Part shown: positions 30,877 to 40,255 of the stretch, in pieces
How positions within the stretch are numbered: the first letter of the stretch is position 1
Layout of the letters: every line of letters begins with the position of its first letter
Source: Erinaceus europaeus
Lineage: Eukaryota; Chordata; Mammalia; Eulipotyphla; Erinaceidae
Length of the DNA: 64,000 bases
NCBI RefSeq assembly: GCF_950295315.1
Contig: NC_080164.1
Coordinates: 8,502,082-8,566,081 of the forward strand
Reading direction: 5' to 3'
The notes under the pieces: generated by a model
What the model saw: only the letters and a program-made list of their open reading frames with translations
The model's database searches: none
Told to the model about the DNA's origin: nothing
Translations under genes and position numbers: made by a program

Positions 30877-31305
30877 GTTTTTTTTTTTTTTTATTTAAGA
30901 AAGGATTAATTAACAAAACCATAGGGTAGGAGGGGTGTAACTCCACACAATTCCCACCACCCAATCTCCATAACCCACCCTCTCCCCTGATAGCTTTCCC
31001 ATTCTCTATCCCTCTGGGAGCATGGACCCAGGGTCGTTGAGGGTTGCAGAAGGTAGAAGGTCTGGCTTCTGTAATTGCTTCCCCGCTGAACATGGACGTT
31101 GACTGGTCGGTCCATACTCCCAGTCTGCCTCTCTCTTTCCCTAGTAGGTTGGGTCTCTGGGGAAGCTGAGCTCCAGGACACATTGGTGGGGTCTTCAATC
31201 CAGGGAAGCCTGGCCAGCATCCTGGTGACATCTGGAACCTGGTGATTGAAAAGAGAGTTAACATACGAGGCCAAACAAATTGTTGAGCAATCATGGGCCC
31301 AAAGG
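30877..31305 (-). mobile_element. L1 3' end inserted in a SINE, minus strand
   Basis: T-rich tail, AAGGATTAATTAACAAAACC, then the youngest-type 3' terminus (GGGTCGTTGAGGGTTGCAGA, as at 24,600 and 53,880) to GTTGAGCAATCATGGGCCC. 5'-truncated at about 430 bp. Long minus-strand frames across it are 3' UTR, not genes. Confidence 0.9.
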
Positions 31306-31526
31306 TCTTTTTTTCCCATTGTTGTTGTTGGTGCTGTGGTTGCTGTTGTTGGATAAGACAGAGAGAGGAGGGATAGACAAAGAGGAGGAGAGAAAGAGAG
31401 ACACCTGCAGACCTGCTTTACCACTTGTGAAGCAACCTCCCTGTAGGTAGCGAGTCGGTGGTTCAATCCCGGATCCTTGCTCTTTGTACTATGTGCCCTT
31501 AATGCGGTGTGATGCTGCGTGACCCC
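31306..31526 (-). mobile_element. SINE, family A long form, minus strand, right part
   Basis: GTTGTTGGATAAGACAGAGA, ACACCTGCAGACCTGCTTTA, GTTCAATCCCGGATCCTTG and the reversed head. Same SINE as 30808-30876. Confidence 0.87.
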
Positions 31527-31860
31527 CAAGCTTCATTGTGGCATCATACAAATGTTTGTCTGTTCATCAACAACTTCCCCTGTTCTTACATTGGACCAGA
31601 TCCCATGAGGAGAGCTGGGCCCATAGAGATAAATAGTCTCTGCCTTCAAGGAATCCAGACGTGCTCACTGCAGTGAGACACCAAGCAAGTAAGCCCCTTA
31701 TATTGCTGGGTGAGCTCTGCTGAACACAGTGGTAGAGGAGACAGTGGGTCTGGGGCAGTAATCTGTTTAGAGCTGTAGGCGGGAAGGTGAGAGAGCACCC
31801 GCAAAGAGCAGTCCTTGTTGATAGACCTAACAGAGCTTGGGTCACAGACCTTGTTCTGCA
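31527..31860. other. Unique or ancient-repeat-like sequence
   Basis: ATAGTCTCTGCCTTCAAGGA and the following GAGACACCAAGCAAGTAAG resemble an old L2/MIR-type word order, but I cannot assign a family. Confidence 0.35.
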
Positions 31861-31990
31861 CCTTCCCAGCTCAGCGGTTTTAGGAAAATGACTTAACCTC
31901 TCTTGACTCTAGCTTCCCAACCTGTGCAATCACAGTTATGACAAAGATTTTCAGAAGACAATGAGCTCCTATTTATAAAGCACTGAGCAG
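31861..31990 (+). mobile_element. MIR, left part (split by an L1)
   Basis: AAAATGACTTAACCTCTCTT, GACTCTAGCTTCCCAACCTG, then ATTTATAAAGCACTGAGCAG follow the MIR core in order. The MIR resumes at 32590 after an L1 insertion that duplicated AAAGCACTGAGCAG. Confidence 0.8.
31977..31990. repeat. L1 TSD, left copy
   Basis: AAAGCACTGAGCAG, one mismatch to 32576-32589. The word belongs to the host MIR. Confidence 0.9.
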
Positions 31991-32575
31991 CCAAGGGAAA
32001 ACAAACAAACAAACAAAAAAAAACTAGTATAGCCACAGGCCCTTTGGAATATACCTAAACTATGCCTACTAGCTATCTACAAAACAGAGACACCCCCCCC
32101 CCAACTCTTCATCTGCACTACTCCAGCCTTTATGTTCATGATTAGTCAACAATTTCTTTGGCTTTATATGTTAACTCTCTTTTCATCCACCAGGTTCCAG
32201 ATGCTAGCAGGATGCCTACCAGACTTCCCTGGACAGACGACCCCACCAATGTGTCCTGGCGCTCAGCTTCCCCAGAGCCCTTCCTCACTAGGGAAACAGA
32301 GAGACAGGTTGTGAGTATGGATTGACCTGTCAACGCCCATGTTCAGTGGGGAAGCAATTACACAAGCCAGGCCTTCCACCTTCTGCATCCCACAATGACC
32401 TTGGGTCCATACTCCCAGAGGGATAAAGAATAGGAAAGCTATCAGGGGACAGGATGGGATTTGGAGTTCTGGTGATGGAAATTGTTTGGAGTTGTTCCCC
32501 TCTTATCCTATGATTTTGTCAATGTTTCTTTTTAATATAAAGGAAATTATAAAATTAAAAAAAATAAAATTTAAA
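31991..32575 (+). mobile_element. L1 3' end inserted in a MIR, 14-bp TSD
   Basis: Starts within the extra 3'-UTR module (CTAGTATAGCCACAGGCCCT), runs through the 3' terminus and ends with an A-rich tract. TSDs AAAGCACTGAGCAG (31977-31990) and AAAGCACTGAGTAG (32576-32589) differ at one base. 5'-truncated at about 585 bp. Confidence 0.92.
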
Positions 32576-32589
32576 AAAGCACTGAGTAG
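32576..32589. repeat. L1 TSD, right copy
   Basis: AAAGCACTGAGTAG, partner of 31977-31990. Confidence 0.9.
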
Positions 32590-32640
32590 CATTTCTGACA
32601 CCTAGAACGTGTTCATTAATGGTGACCTGGCTGTTCATTG
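32590..32640 (+). mobile_element. MIR, right part
   Basis: CATTTCTGACACCTAGAACG, then GTGTTCATTAATGG, the decayed MIR 3' end. Confidence 0.65.
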
Positions 32641-33338
32641 AATCATTATTATATTCCATGTCAGCTGTCTGGGTCAACTTCTGACATATGCGGAAGATGA
32701 GCTGGGAGGAGGCAGAGGGCGACTTCCTACCCAGATTACCAACAAGACCTATGTTCTGTTTATTGGAAACTGTCAGCCTGCTTCTCCATCTGCTGTAAAA
32801 CCCACCTCTTTCCCAGTTGCTGGTTGGGAAATTCTACCCTAACTTATCAGTTTACGAGGTGCATAGTAGAGGCAAGACTAGGAATGGTCCCGCCACCTTA
32901 TCTGGCTCTCTGCCCAGGCAATGCCCAATCCACAACTCCTTGTGCACTCAGGGTTGAAAGCAGAGGAGCCTGTGTCTCCTCTCATCACTGGCATGACTGT
33001 GTCTGTCTCCTGGATGAGAGCCAGAGGTAAATGGTTCCCACTTTTCTCCTGGTAATTCTGCATGTGTGTGTACACCTATCTAGATCTTTGTTTAAATAAT
33101 AAGGAGGCATGTGTCCAGACAGTAAGCACATAGAAATGTAGACTCATGGCCAAGAAAAAGAGTGTGGCTGATATAATATACAGTGGTGGGTAAACACTGA
33201 GCCTGAGAAATTGTAGATTCACTGGATTTTTTTTTCCACCTTCACCTTTGTTCAACATAAAGGGGAGGCAGCAAAGCCCTATGATACCCAGACACAGAGA
33301 CGTTTTGTATATATGATCTGTTCCTAAATGGATTCAAC
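32641..33338. other. Unique sequence
   Basis: Includes the densest non-repeat GC-richer stretch near 32,700-33,030, with a donor-like AGAGGTAAAT at 33,026. No homology recognised, so I do not call an exon. Confidence 0.4.
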
Positions 33339-33552
33339 GGGCCAGGTGGTGATGCATCTGGTTGGGTGCATGTGTTACAGTGCACAGGAACGTGGGTTCA
33401 AGCCCCTGGTCCCCACCTGCAGAAGGAAAGCTTTGCAAATGATGAAGCAGTGTTGCAGGTGTCTCTCTCTTCTCCGTCTCTACTCCCTTTTCTTTCTGGG
33501 GTTCTTTCTGTCTCTAGGCAATAAATAAATAAAATGACTTTAAAAAGAAGAA
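33339..33552 (+). mobile_element. SINE, family B
   Basis: GGGCCAGGTGGTGATGCATC head, GTGGGTTCAAGCCCCTGG B box, CACCTGCAGAAGGAAAGCTT, CT body, GCAATAAATAAATAAAATG tail. Confidence 0.92.
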
Positions 33553-33735
33553 GTAAATGAATGCATTGAGCATGCAGATTCCATGGATCTATCTTTGCCT
33601 TCACACACGCTAGCAGAGACGGACAGAAAGGAGAAGCAGGTTTCTGCAGAGAAAGGGACACTTGTTTTCTTCTAATCATATTCTCCATCCCTGAGTCAAA
33701 GTACCAGAGATCCACAGGATGAAAAGGAGCTCACT

Positions 33736-33905
33736 GGGGCTGAGCGGTGGCATGCTCAGTTGAGTGCATATGTTGCCATGCTCAAGGACCGGGCGCTGCC
33801 GATGTCTCTCTCTCTCTCCCTCTCTGTCTCCCACTTCCCTCTATTTCACCCTGTCTCTATCCAATCAATAATAAAGAAAGAAAATGAAAAAAAGAAGAAA
33901 GAAAA
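33736..33905 (+). mobile_element. SINE, family B, internally deleted
   Basis: GGGGCTGAGCGGTGGCATGC head joined to GATGTCTCTCTCTCTCTCCC body. The B box and the CACCTGCAG block are missing, so about 70 bp are deleted. Confidence 0.8.
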
Positions 33906-33989
33906 AGTGTTTATTCCATCAGTCAGTCAGAATGCAATATCCATCCCTGTTGCTTATAAAGCATTCCGCCATATTCCATAAGAGATTAC

Positions 33990-34130
33990 AGAAACAGAGC
34001 CAGCAGAATAGCTATTCTGCATAGTGTGACAGATTTGTTAAGCATGAAGGCCAGGTTTGAGTCCAGACCCTGCTGCATAGGGGGAAGCATGTTATTCCAA
34101 TATCAGATATAAAGAGCTGAAATAAATAAA
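33990..34130 (+). mobile_element. SINE, family C, diverged
   Basis: AGCCAGCAGAATAGCTATTC, GCCAGGTTTGAGTCCAGACC and a GCTGCATAGGGGGAAGCATG block. Weak but ordered. Confidence 0.5.
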
Positions 34131-34184
34131 ATTATTAGAAGGGTCTAATGAATATCCGGTCATCTTTTGAATAGTTTCTTTTAA

Positions 34185-34330
34185 AAAGTCTGTATTCATT
34201 TATTTATCTACGTATTAGATAGAGACAGAGAAACTGAGAAGGGAGGGAAAGATAGAGGAAAAGAGACAGAGAGACACCTGCAGCCCTGCTTCATCACTCG
34301 TGAAGCTTCCCCCCTGCAAGTAGAGACCTG
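34185..34330 (-). mobile_element. SINE, family B, minus strand, left part (split by LTR element)
   Basis: TTATTTATCTACGTATTAGA tail, GAGACAGAGAAACTGAGAAG body, GACACCTGCAGCCCTGCTTC, stopping at AGTAGAGACCTG. Its head follows the 2.5-kb LTR element at 36,839. Confidence 0.88.
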
Positions 34331-34760
34331 TGTTGTTAAAATTTGGAGGCTCTTGCCGGCCGGCTAGCTTCACGGGCGGGTAACAGAGACGAGGAGACAA
34401 CGGCTGGGCAGGGAAGCTGTATTTCTTTATTCAGGAACCACGATTCATAAAGTAAGACAAACTAATCACCAAACAGAACTCTGCTGTCTCTTTGCGGCGG
34501 TGCAAGCACTGTCTCTCTGCAACTCAGAAACTCTCTAACTCTGAAACTCTTCCACTATGGAACTCTCTCTTACTCTGTAACCCTGAAACTCTCCAACTCA
34601 GGAACCCTCTGGCCCTCTCTCTCTTCCTCTCGAACTCAGGAACTCAGGAACTCTGGCGGGGTTCCTCCGGGGCGGGGCCAAGCGGGCCCGTGAAATTTAA
34701 CTGGACTGATCTAATTCTCTTGGTGGGGGAGAACTAGAACCCAATGCAAAGCATACAACA
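34331..34760 (-). repeat. LTR (3' LTR of the minus-oriented element)
   Basis: 430 bp, ends TGTTGTTAAAA and GCATACAACA on the plus strand. Poly(A) signal AATAAA in reverse at 34426-34431. Contains an AACTCT-rich tandem stretch near 34,520-34,650 that is shorter than in the other LTR. Confidence 0.92.
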
Positions 34761-34778
34761 ATTCCCCCTTTTCTTTTA
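34761..34778 (-). promoter_or_regulatory. Polypurine tract
   Basis: Minus strand TAAAAGAAAAGGGGGAAT immediately before the 3' LTR. Primes plus-strand DNA synthesis in retroelements. Confidence 0.8.
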
Positions 34779-35489
34779 ACTAAATGGCTACAGTATCAAG
34801 GGTGTGGGGTGAACAGAAACCTATATCATACAGGCATTTTTTAAAAAAGAAACTGGCACATACTAAACTTTATCAGCTTAAAAAAAAACATTTCTTGCCT
34901 CTGGGGGGCTACTTGCCTTGACGGGCATTTGCATGGGGGCGGGGATCGGCCTAGAGTCCCAAAGGCAGCTGGCTGCAACTTACTTACTATGAAACAAAAC
35001 TTGTTATTAGCATATCTACTGCACGATCCAACGTTTCTAATAGAGAAGGAATTTGAGACTTGTACATATCAACAACGTCTTTTAACCTTTTGTTACACCC
35101 ATTCAAGATGGAGACACACCCTAGATGTGGGCTGGAGAGGAAACCTCAGGCATGAGAATAATTAGCATAGCCATTGTGCAATCTACCATTTCTAATAGAG
35201 AAGGTAATGGAGAGTTTTACATATCAACAAGTCTATTTAACCTTTTGTTTAGACTAACTTAGTTAAAATATATTGATTGTTAACTAATTTTTACCTTAGA
35301 CTTTAAATGTAAGTTAATTTTATCTTTATGAGAATTACGTTGAAAACCTTTTTCATTTAACTTTGACTAGTAAGAATTTAGCCTTAAAGTTACTGTTTAC
35401 CAAACTTTAAACATACACATAAACATGGTCATTAATACACAAGGAGAGAAACCTTTGTTAAGAAGACATGTCATTTTAAACACGAATTT
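34779..35489 (-). other. AT-rich internal part of the LTR element
   Basis: No coding frame of note, no family word recognised. Two related short stretches, both with TATCAACAA (35,065 and 35,222) and TTTCTAATAGAGAAGG (35,034 and 35,189), make an imperfect direct repeat about 155 bp apart. Confidence 0.5.
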
Positions 35490-36291
35490 AAATCTGTACT
35501 GTCTTAGTTGTTGGGGGGGGGTTCACCATCCGGAGGTGGCTTCCCGCGCAGCTTCACTTTTAGGAATTGCAGGTTGCGATCTCTGCACAAATCTCTGCAT
35601 ACTCCAGCTTGTCTGCCTTCAGACCGGACCGGCGGCTGGAGATCTCGTGTGCCCAGTTTCGGCAGGGAGCCCGGGGGTCCGGGAGGCCCGGGATTGTTCC
35701 AGAATTCATAGAAAGAGGGCAGGCAGGCCAGTTTTGTAGAAGGCGTGGGCCTAGGTGCCCAGGGGTGGCAGCCATGATGGACCGCCGCGGCCCTGACCCA
35801 TGGCCCTGCCATGTCTGCTGCCCTGTTCGCAGTGGACGAGCAGTGTGGAGGGATCACGCGTCCAGTGCCCTGCGCCATGCGGTGGAGAGCCGGCTCCTGT
35901 GGGCTGGCCTCGGGCTCTTGCGTGTTGGCCTCGGGCTCTTGCGTGTTGGCCTCGGGCTCCAGGGGCTCTTGTGTGCTGGTGTCGGCCTCCTGCGGGCTGC
36001 GGGGCTGCGGGGCTGCAGGGCTGCGGGGCTGCGGGTCTGCGGTGCTGCGGGCATGGTGCGCGGGGTTGTCTGGGCGCAGCCGGCTGGCTGACTGTTTAAC
36101 CAGGTGGAAACGGCAGCTCCGCGCCTCGCCTCCCGCCCTCTGGCTCTTCCTGCTGGCTGTTCTGAGTTCGCCCGAGTGAGTGGAAACCACAGAGTGGTCC
36201 AGAGATAAAAGTTCCAGAAACAGCTAACCAGTCTCGTGAAGAAAGAGCAGAGGCCTTTGGAGATCTCTTCACAAGCAGAAGAGAAGGCCAT
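35490..36291 (-). other. GC-rich internal block with proline/arginine-rich open frames
   Basis: About 700 bp of high GC content between AT-rich flanks. Read on the minus strand, an ATG at 36289-36291, about 50 bases after the primer site, opens a 145-codon frame beginning MAFSSACEEISKGL and ending at 35854. It becomes Pro/Arg/Ser-rich with KSPRPTRKSPRPTRKSPRPA. An overlapping frame without an early ATG runs to 35504 and reads QEPEANTQEPEANTQEPE. The repeats come from 21-bp direct repeats at about 35,910-35,960 and GGGGCTGC repeats at about 35,998-36,045. I recognise no retroviral domain. It may be leader DNA or captured host sequence. Confidence 0.55.
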
Positions 36292-36340
36292 AGTGCATAG
36301 GTAGCCAAATTGTCTTTACTTATCTGAGAGATGCGCAGGT

Positions 36341-36359
36341 CAGGTCCACGTGAGTGCCA
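36341..36359 (-). promoter_or_regulatory. Primer-binding site
   Basis: On the minus strand TGGCACTCACGTGGACCTG, two bases after the LTR end. TGGC start and ACGTGG core resemble sites for a lysine tRNA primer, with mismatches and one base missing. The tRNA assignment is tentative. Confidence 0.65.
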
Positions 36360-36361
36360 TT

Positions 36362-36832
36362 TGTTGTTAAAATTTCGGAAGGCTCTTGCCGGGTGGGTGT
36401 AGCTTCGCAGTGGTGAACAGAGACGCGGAGACAACGGCTGGGCAGGGCAGCTGTATTTCTTTATTCAGGAACAATGATTCATAAACTAAGACAAACTAAT
36501 CACCAAACAGAACTCTGCTGTCTCTTTGCGGCGGCACAAGCACTCCCTCTTACTCTGTAACTCGGGAACTCTCCAACTCTGGAACTCTGGAACTCTCGTA
36601 CTGGGGAACCCTCTGAAACTCTTCCACTGTGGAACTCTCTCTTACTCTGTAACCCTGAAACTCTCCAACTCAGGAACCCTCTGGCCCTCTCTCTCTTCCT
36701 CTCGAACTCAGGAACTCAGGAACTCTGGCGGGGTTCCTCCGGGGCGGGGCCAAGCGGGCCCGCGAAATTTAACTGGACTGATCTAATTCTCTTGGTGGGG
36801 GAGAACTAGAACCCAATGTAAAGCATACAGCA
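36362..36832 (-). repeat. LTR (5' LTR of the minus-oriented element)
   Basis: 471 bp. Poly(A) signal in reverse at 36460-36465. The AACTCT-type tandem stretch is about 40 bp longer than in the partner. The U5 side (36,370-36,410) differs more from its partner than the rest. Confidence 0.92.
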
Positions 36833-36838
36833 GACCAG

Positions 36839-36905
36839 AGGTTTGAACCTGGGTCCTTGAGCACTATACTGTGTGCTCTTAACCAGATGTGCCAACACCT
36901 GGTCT
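36839..36905 (-). mobile_element. SINE, family B, minus strand, right part
   Basis: AGGTTTGAACCTGGGTCCTT, GCTCTTAACCAGATGTGCCA: the reversed head of the SINE at 34185-34330. Confidence 0.88.
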
Positions 36906-37409
36906 CAAATATCTAGTCTTCTACTGACTTATCAAGTGTGCTATCATTGATATGTCTTTAAAGAGTAACTTGATATTTTAAAGCAATTAAATTGGCAGAT
37001 GGCTTGTAGAAATATTGTCAACATGCTACCAAAAAATGACTGTATCCATTTAGATAATCAGAAATAGCATCCCTAAAATATTTTACAATCCATAAAGATC
37101 TTTTTGGGGTTGCCTTCAGTGTATAGAGATAGTCTGAACACACAGTCTTATGCATGATACATAGTTACTTTTGGAGAGTTATTGGATGTCCACATCACAG
37201 CAGCAACTTCCACATTATTCAGATACTGAAGCAACAGTAGAACTCATTATGGGAAAAAAAATCAAACTTTGAAACATTTTCATTTCCTCAAATCAAAAGT
37301 ACAACATCTCTGAAATTCAGTATATCAGAACAAGGGTCTATTACTTTAAAAAAATATACAGAACCCGTAACAGAGACAAAAAAAATATTTTTATTAGGTG
37401 ACTGATGTT
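36906..37409. other. Unique sequence
   Basis: No family or exon recognised. Confidence 0.4.
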
Positions 37410-37692
37410 ACGTTTTTAAAATACTTTATTCATTTTATTTGTTTTTAATAATTGAGAGAAAGAAGAGAGGAAAGAAGGGGGGAGGAAGAGGAAGAAAAGA
37501 GTGAGGGAGAGGGAGAGGGAGAGGGAGAGGGAGAGGGAGAGGGAGAGGGAGAGGGGAAGGGGTAGGGAGAGGGGCAGGCTAGAGAAGGAGACCAGAGCAC
37601 TGCTTAGCTCTAGCTTCTGGTGGTGCTGCGACCTCCGAGCTTCAGGCATGAATGTCTCTTGCAGAGTCACTGTGCTGTATCGCCAGCCTCTG
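37410..37692 (-). mobile_element. SINE, family C, minus strand, with GGGAGA array
   Basis: Reverse of the family C order: TTTAAAATACTTTATTC tail, purine body, CAGAGCACTGCTTAGCTCTA, GGTGGTGCTGCGACCTCCGA, AGGCATGAATGTCTCTTGCA and TGCTGTATCGCCAGCCTC (head). Confidence 0.8.
37502..37555. repeat. (GGGAGA)n minisatellite
   Basis: About nine hexamer units within the SINE body. Confidence 0.95.
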
Positions 37693-38187
37693 ACATGATA
37701 CCTTTACATGAAGATGACTAAAACTGTCATGATTGTCACCAGCCTGTACCAACAACAGACCTGAGTCTTCAAATTGAAGGACTACAATGTTGGTGAGCAG
37801 AGACATGAAGAAGAAGTAGCTTCTAACAGTTTGGAAGCACCATCTTCACTCAGCAAATACACAATTTACACATCGTTTTTCATAATTCTGTTAAATCCCG
37901 GGTCTTCTACTAGCTAAGAGACATATGATGCCACACCAGGAGCTCACAAGGAGGGTGGTATTTGGAAGCCAACAGAATCATATTTCTTTCTTTAATGAAA
38001 TATGATTCTGAGAATCTTTTCGCTAACTACTTGATTTTTTAAAAATTTTTAACACTGATTAAGTGAATATAAAACAAAGACATGTTGTTTTATTAAGCTA
38101 ACTTGAGATACTGTTTGGTGTAATAACAGTGATTTAAAAGAATCACTTCAAAAAGAATGGAAGGCTGTCCTGTCCATTCCTTAGAAA
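37693..38187. other. Unique sequence containing a perfect hairpin
   Basis: Nothing recognised apart from the inverted repeat at 37973-38010. Confidence 0.4.
37973..38010. repeat. Perfect inverted repeat, 14-bp arms
   Basis: CAGAATCATATTTC (37973-37986) and GAAATATGATTCTG (37997-38010), spacer TTTCTTTAAT. Confidence 0.95.
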
Positions 38188-39315
38188 TCAAATGCAATGA
38201 GTACCACCTCAGCATGCTTCACTTCAGACTGTGTCCAGAGACATCAGGCATGGAATGTCAACCCTTTACCCTCATAACTGGCGTGAGACCTTTCCTTTCA
38301 TAGGATTCTCTAATTCCATTACAGGTGGTTCACTTTCTAGCAAAATCTCAAAATCAAGAGATAGACCAGGTCCCATGAGATAGAGCATATGTTCACATGT
38401 ATCCATAAACTAGGGCAAAATATGTACCTGAAAGCAACAGTGCACAATAGTCTGCAGTGAGTCAGTATAAATTTCATAATGAAATAGTGTCTACTTAGAC
38501 TTAGATACCTTCCTCACTTACTTCCTGTTATACTTCCCTCACTCACTCCCAAGCTATCCTTATCAAAGCAAAGACTGAAAAAACTGAATAAGGACAAGAG
38601 ACTAGCATCCTTTAATTGTGACTCTTTAGTCACTATCAGGCCACCCCATCAGGTGGGGCCCTATTCTAGGAGTCCTGAGATTCCCAAACAGACATGATGG
38701 GCATAGACCTAAAATAAATCCCTCTCTCCATTGTTACCAGTCATCTCTATCAGGAACAACAAAATAGACCCCTTTGTGGGCCCCCCATGGGACCTTTCCC
38801 TCAACTTGGATCAACAATGGTAGAGAATGTTCCATCCTCTGAAGGGAGGCTGGACAACATACTCTGTGTTACACCTGAGGAAGATGGGTCCTGATATTGG
38901 GGCAGCTTGGAATGTTTCTACTCATGACCACAGAATGTGAGCTCAGATCTACAGGGATGCAGAGGTCACATGGGCTCCTAAGCTGAATATGAGCCCCAGA
39001 TCACATCAAATCGATGGGGTTTACAGTCAACAATTTTTATACAACTTTCCCATATTAGGGAGCTACTCTCTTCCCTGATCCAGCTTTCTGGTTCTTTTTC
39101 TAGCCATGACATCATCTCCCTAGAGAATAACTTGGATCCACCTGCATATCAGATTTCAGGCTCAGGGAAAAAAAAAAAAAACAAAACTAGTATAGTCACA
39201 GGCCCTTTGGAATATAACTAAAATATGCCTATTAGCTATCTACAAAATGGAGAATCCCCCCCCCCCCAAATCTTCATCTGCACTATTCCAGCCTTTAGGT
39301 TCATGATTGTTCAAC
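38188..39315 (+). mobile_element. L1 3' UTR, long form, left part (split by a solo LTR)
   Basis: Begins at AATGCAATGAGTACCACC, in the proximal 3' UTR. After CTGCAGTGAGT (about 38461) it carries an extra module of about 795 bp (to about 39255) that the copies at 24,328 and 48,520 lack. It then rejoins the shared sequence at CTTCATCTGCACTATTCCAG. Interrupted at 39315 by an LTR. No coding region remains. Confidence 0.88.
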
Positions 39316-39853
39316 TGCTGGGCTAGCAGGAAGGTGCCTCTTCCAGGGCATGTACTCTCTGGGTTGGAGAGAACTTGGCCATAGCCAGCCTGGGCTGCTA
39401 TTTACTCAGTAATGCAAGGGAGATGACTCAGGAACAGACTCGTGGAGGCAAGGCAATGCAATATCTTTACTGATGAGAGAGCCAAGGCTTTTAAAGGGCA
39501 GACCTGGAAGTAGCAAGTCGGAAACGGAAATGGCTAGGAAAGGGGCAGAAGAAGGCAAAAAGGGCTGGAAAGGTAGAAACTACCTTAGCAACTGTTGCAA
39601 GGATTTTAACTGGTAGGATTAATATTACCCTGTGGCCTGCAGGCAGGGAGGGTCTTGAGGGTAGAAAGAAGATAGATCAAAGGAATGGAATGGGTGGGGA
39701 TCTTTCAGGCAAAATAATGATTATGTAGATAGGCTATAGTATCAGGAATGCAGGGTGGAGCAGGGGAGCTGGCTTAATGTTTTAAGGAATGCCAGGCTCC
39801 TGGAGGCAGAAAAATGCAGGGTGCTTTGTGAGGCTCCTCACAATTTCCTGACA
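39316..39853 (-). mobile_element. Solo LTR inside an L1 3' UTR, 6-bp perfect TSD
   Basis: Starts TGCTGGG, ends CCTGACA, 538 bp, flanked by TTCAAC at 39310-39315 and 39854-39859. On the minus strand: TGTCAGGAAATTGTGAGG start, TTTAAAAG TATA-like box at about 39488-39494. Same family as 15,770, 17,928, 25,952 and 26,866. Confidence 0.92.
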
Positions 39854-39859
39854 TTCAAC

Positions 39860-40255
39860 AGTTTGCTTTGTACGTTAACTGTCTTTTCAGCCACCAGGTT
39901 CGAGATGCTACCGTGATGCTGACCAGACTTCCCTGGATAGACAACCCTACCAATATGTCCTGGAGTACTGCTTCCTCAGAGCCCTGCCCCACTAGGGAAA
40001 GAGAGAGACAGGCTGGGAGTATGGATCGACATGTCAATACCCATGTTCAGTGGGGAAGCAATTACAGAAGCTAGACCTTCCACCTTCTGCATCCCACAAT
40101 GACCTTGGGTCCATACTCCCAGAGGGATAAAGAATAGGAAAGCTATCAGGGGAGGGGATACGGAGTTCTGGTGGTGTGAATTGTGTGGAGTTACACCCCT
40201 CTTATCCTATGGTTTTGTCAATGTCTCCTTTTTATAAATAAGAAAAAAATTAAAC
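39860..40255 (+). mobile_element. L1 3' UTR, right part and A-rich end
   Basis: Continues 38188-39315 with AGTTTGCTTTGTACGTTAAC and the standard 3' terminus (GGTCCATACTCCCAGAGGGA) to AAGAAAAAAATTAAAC. Confidence 0.9.

Larger units (their letters stand above)
34331..36832 (-). mobile_element. Two-LTR retroelement, 2.5 kb, probably non-autonomous class II
   Basis: LTRs 34331-34760 and 36362-36832 enclose only 1,601 bp. Read on the minus strand the order is LTR, two bases, a lysine-tRNA-like primer-binding site (36341-36359), 1.5 kb of internal DNA, a polypurine tract (34761-34778) and LTR. TSD GACCTG (34325-34330) and GACCAG (36833-36838) is 6 bp, as in betaretrovirus-like elements. Both LTRs start/end TGTTG...CA. 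The internal DNA has no protease, reverse transcriptase or integrase motif that I can see, so movement would need another element's proteins. The two LTRs are nearly identical in their right 215 bp, which suggests a fairly recent insertion. Confidence 0.88.

Noticed and set aside
35504..36190. 228-codon minus-strand open frame as a gene
   Set aside because: It has no early ATG (it opens with GTG), lies inside an LTR element, and its length follows from a GC-rich repeated block with few stops. Described only as part of the element.
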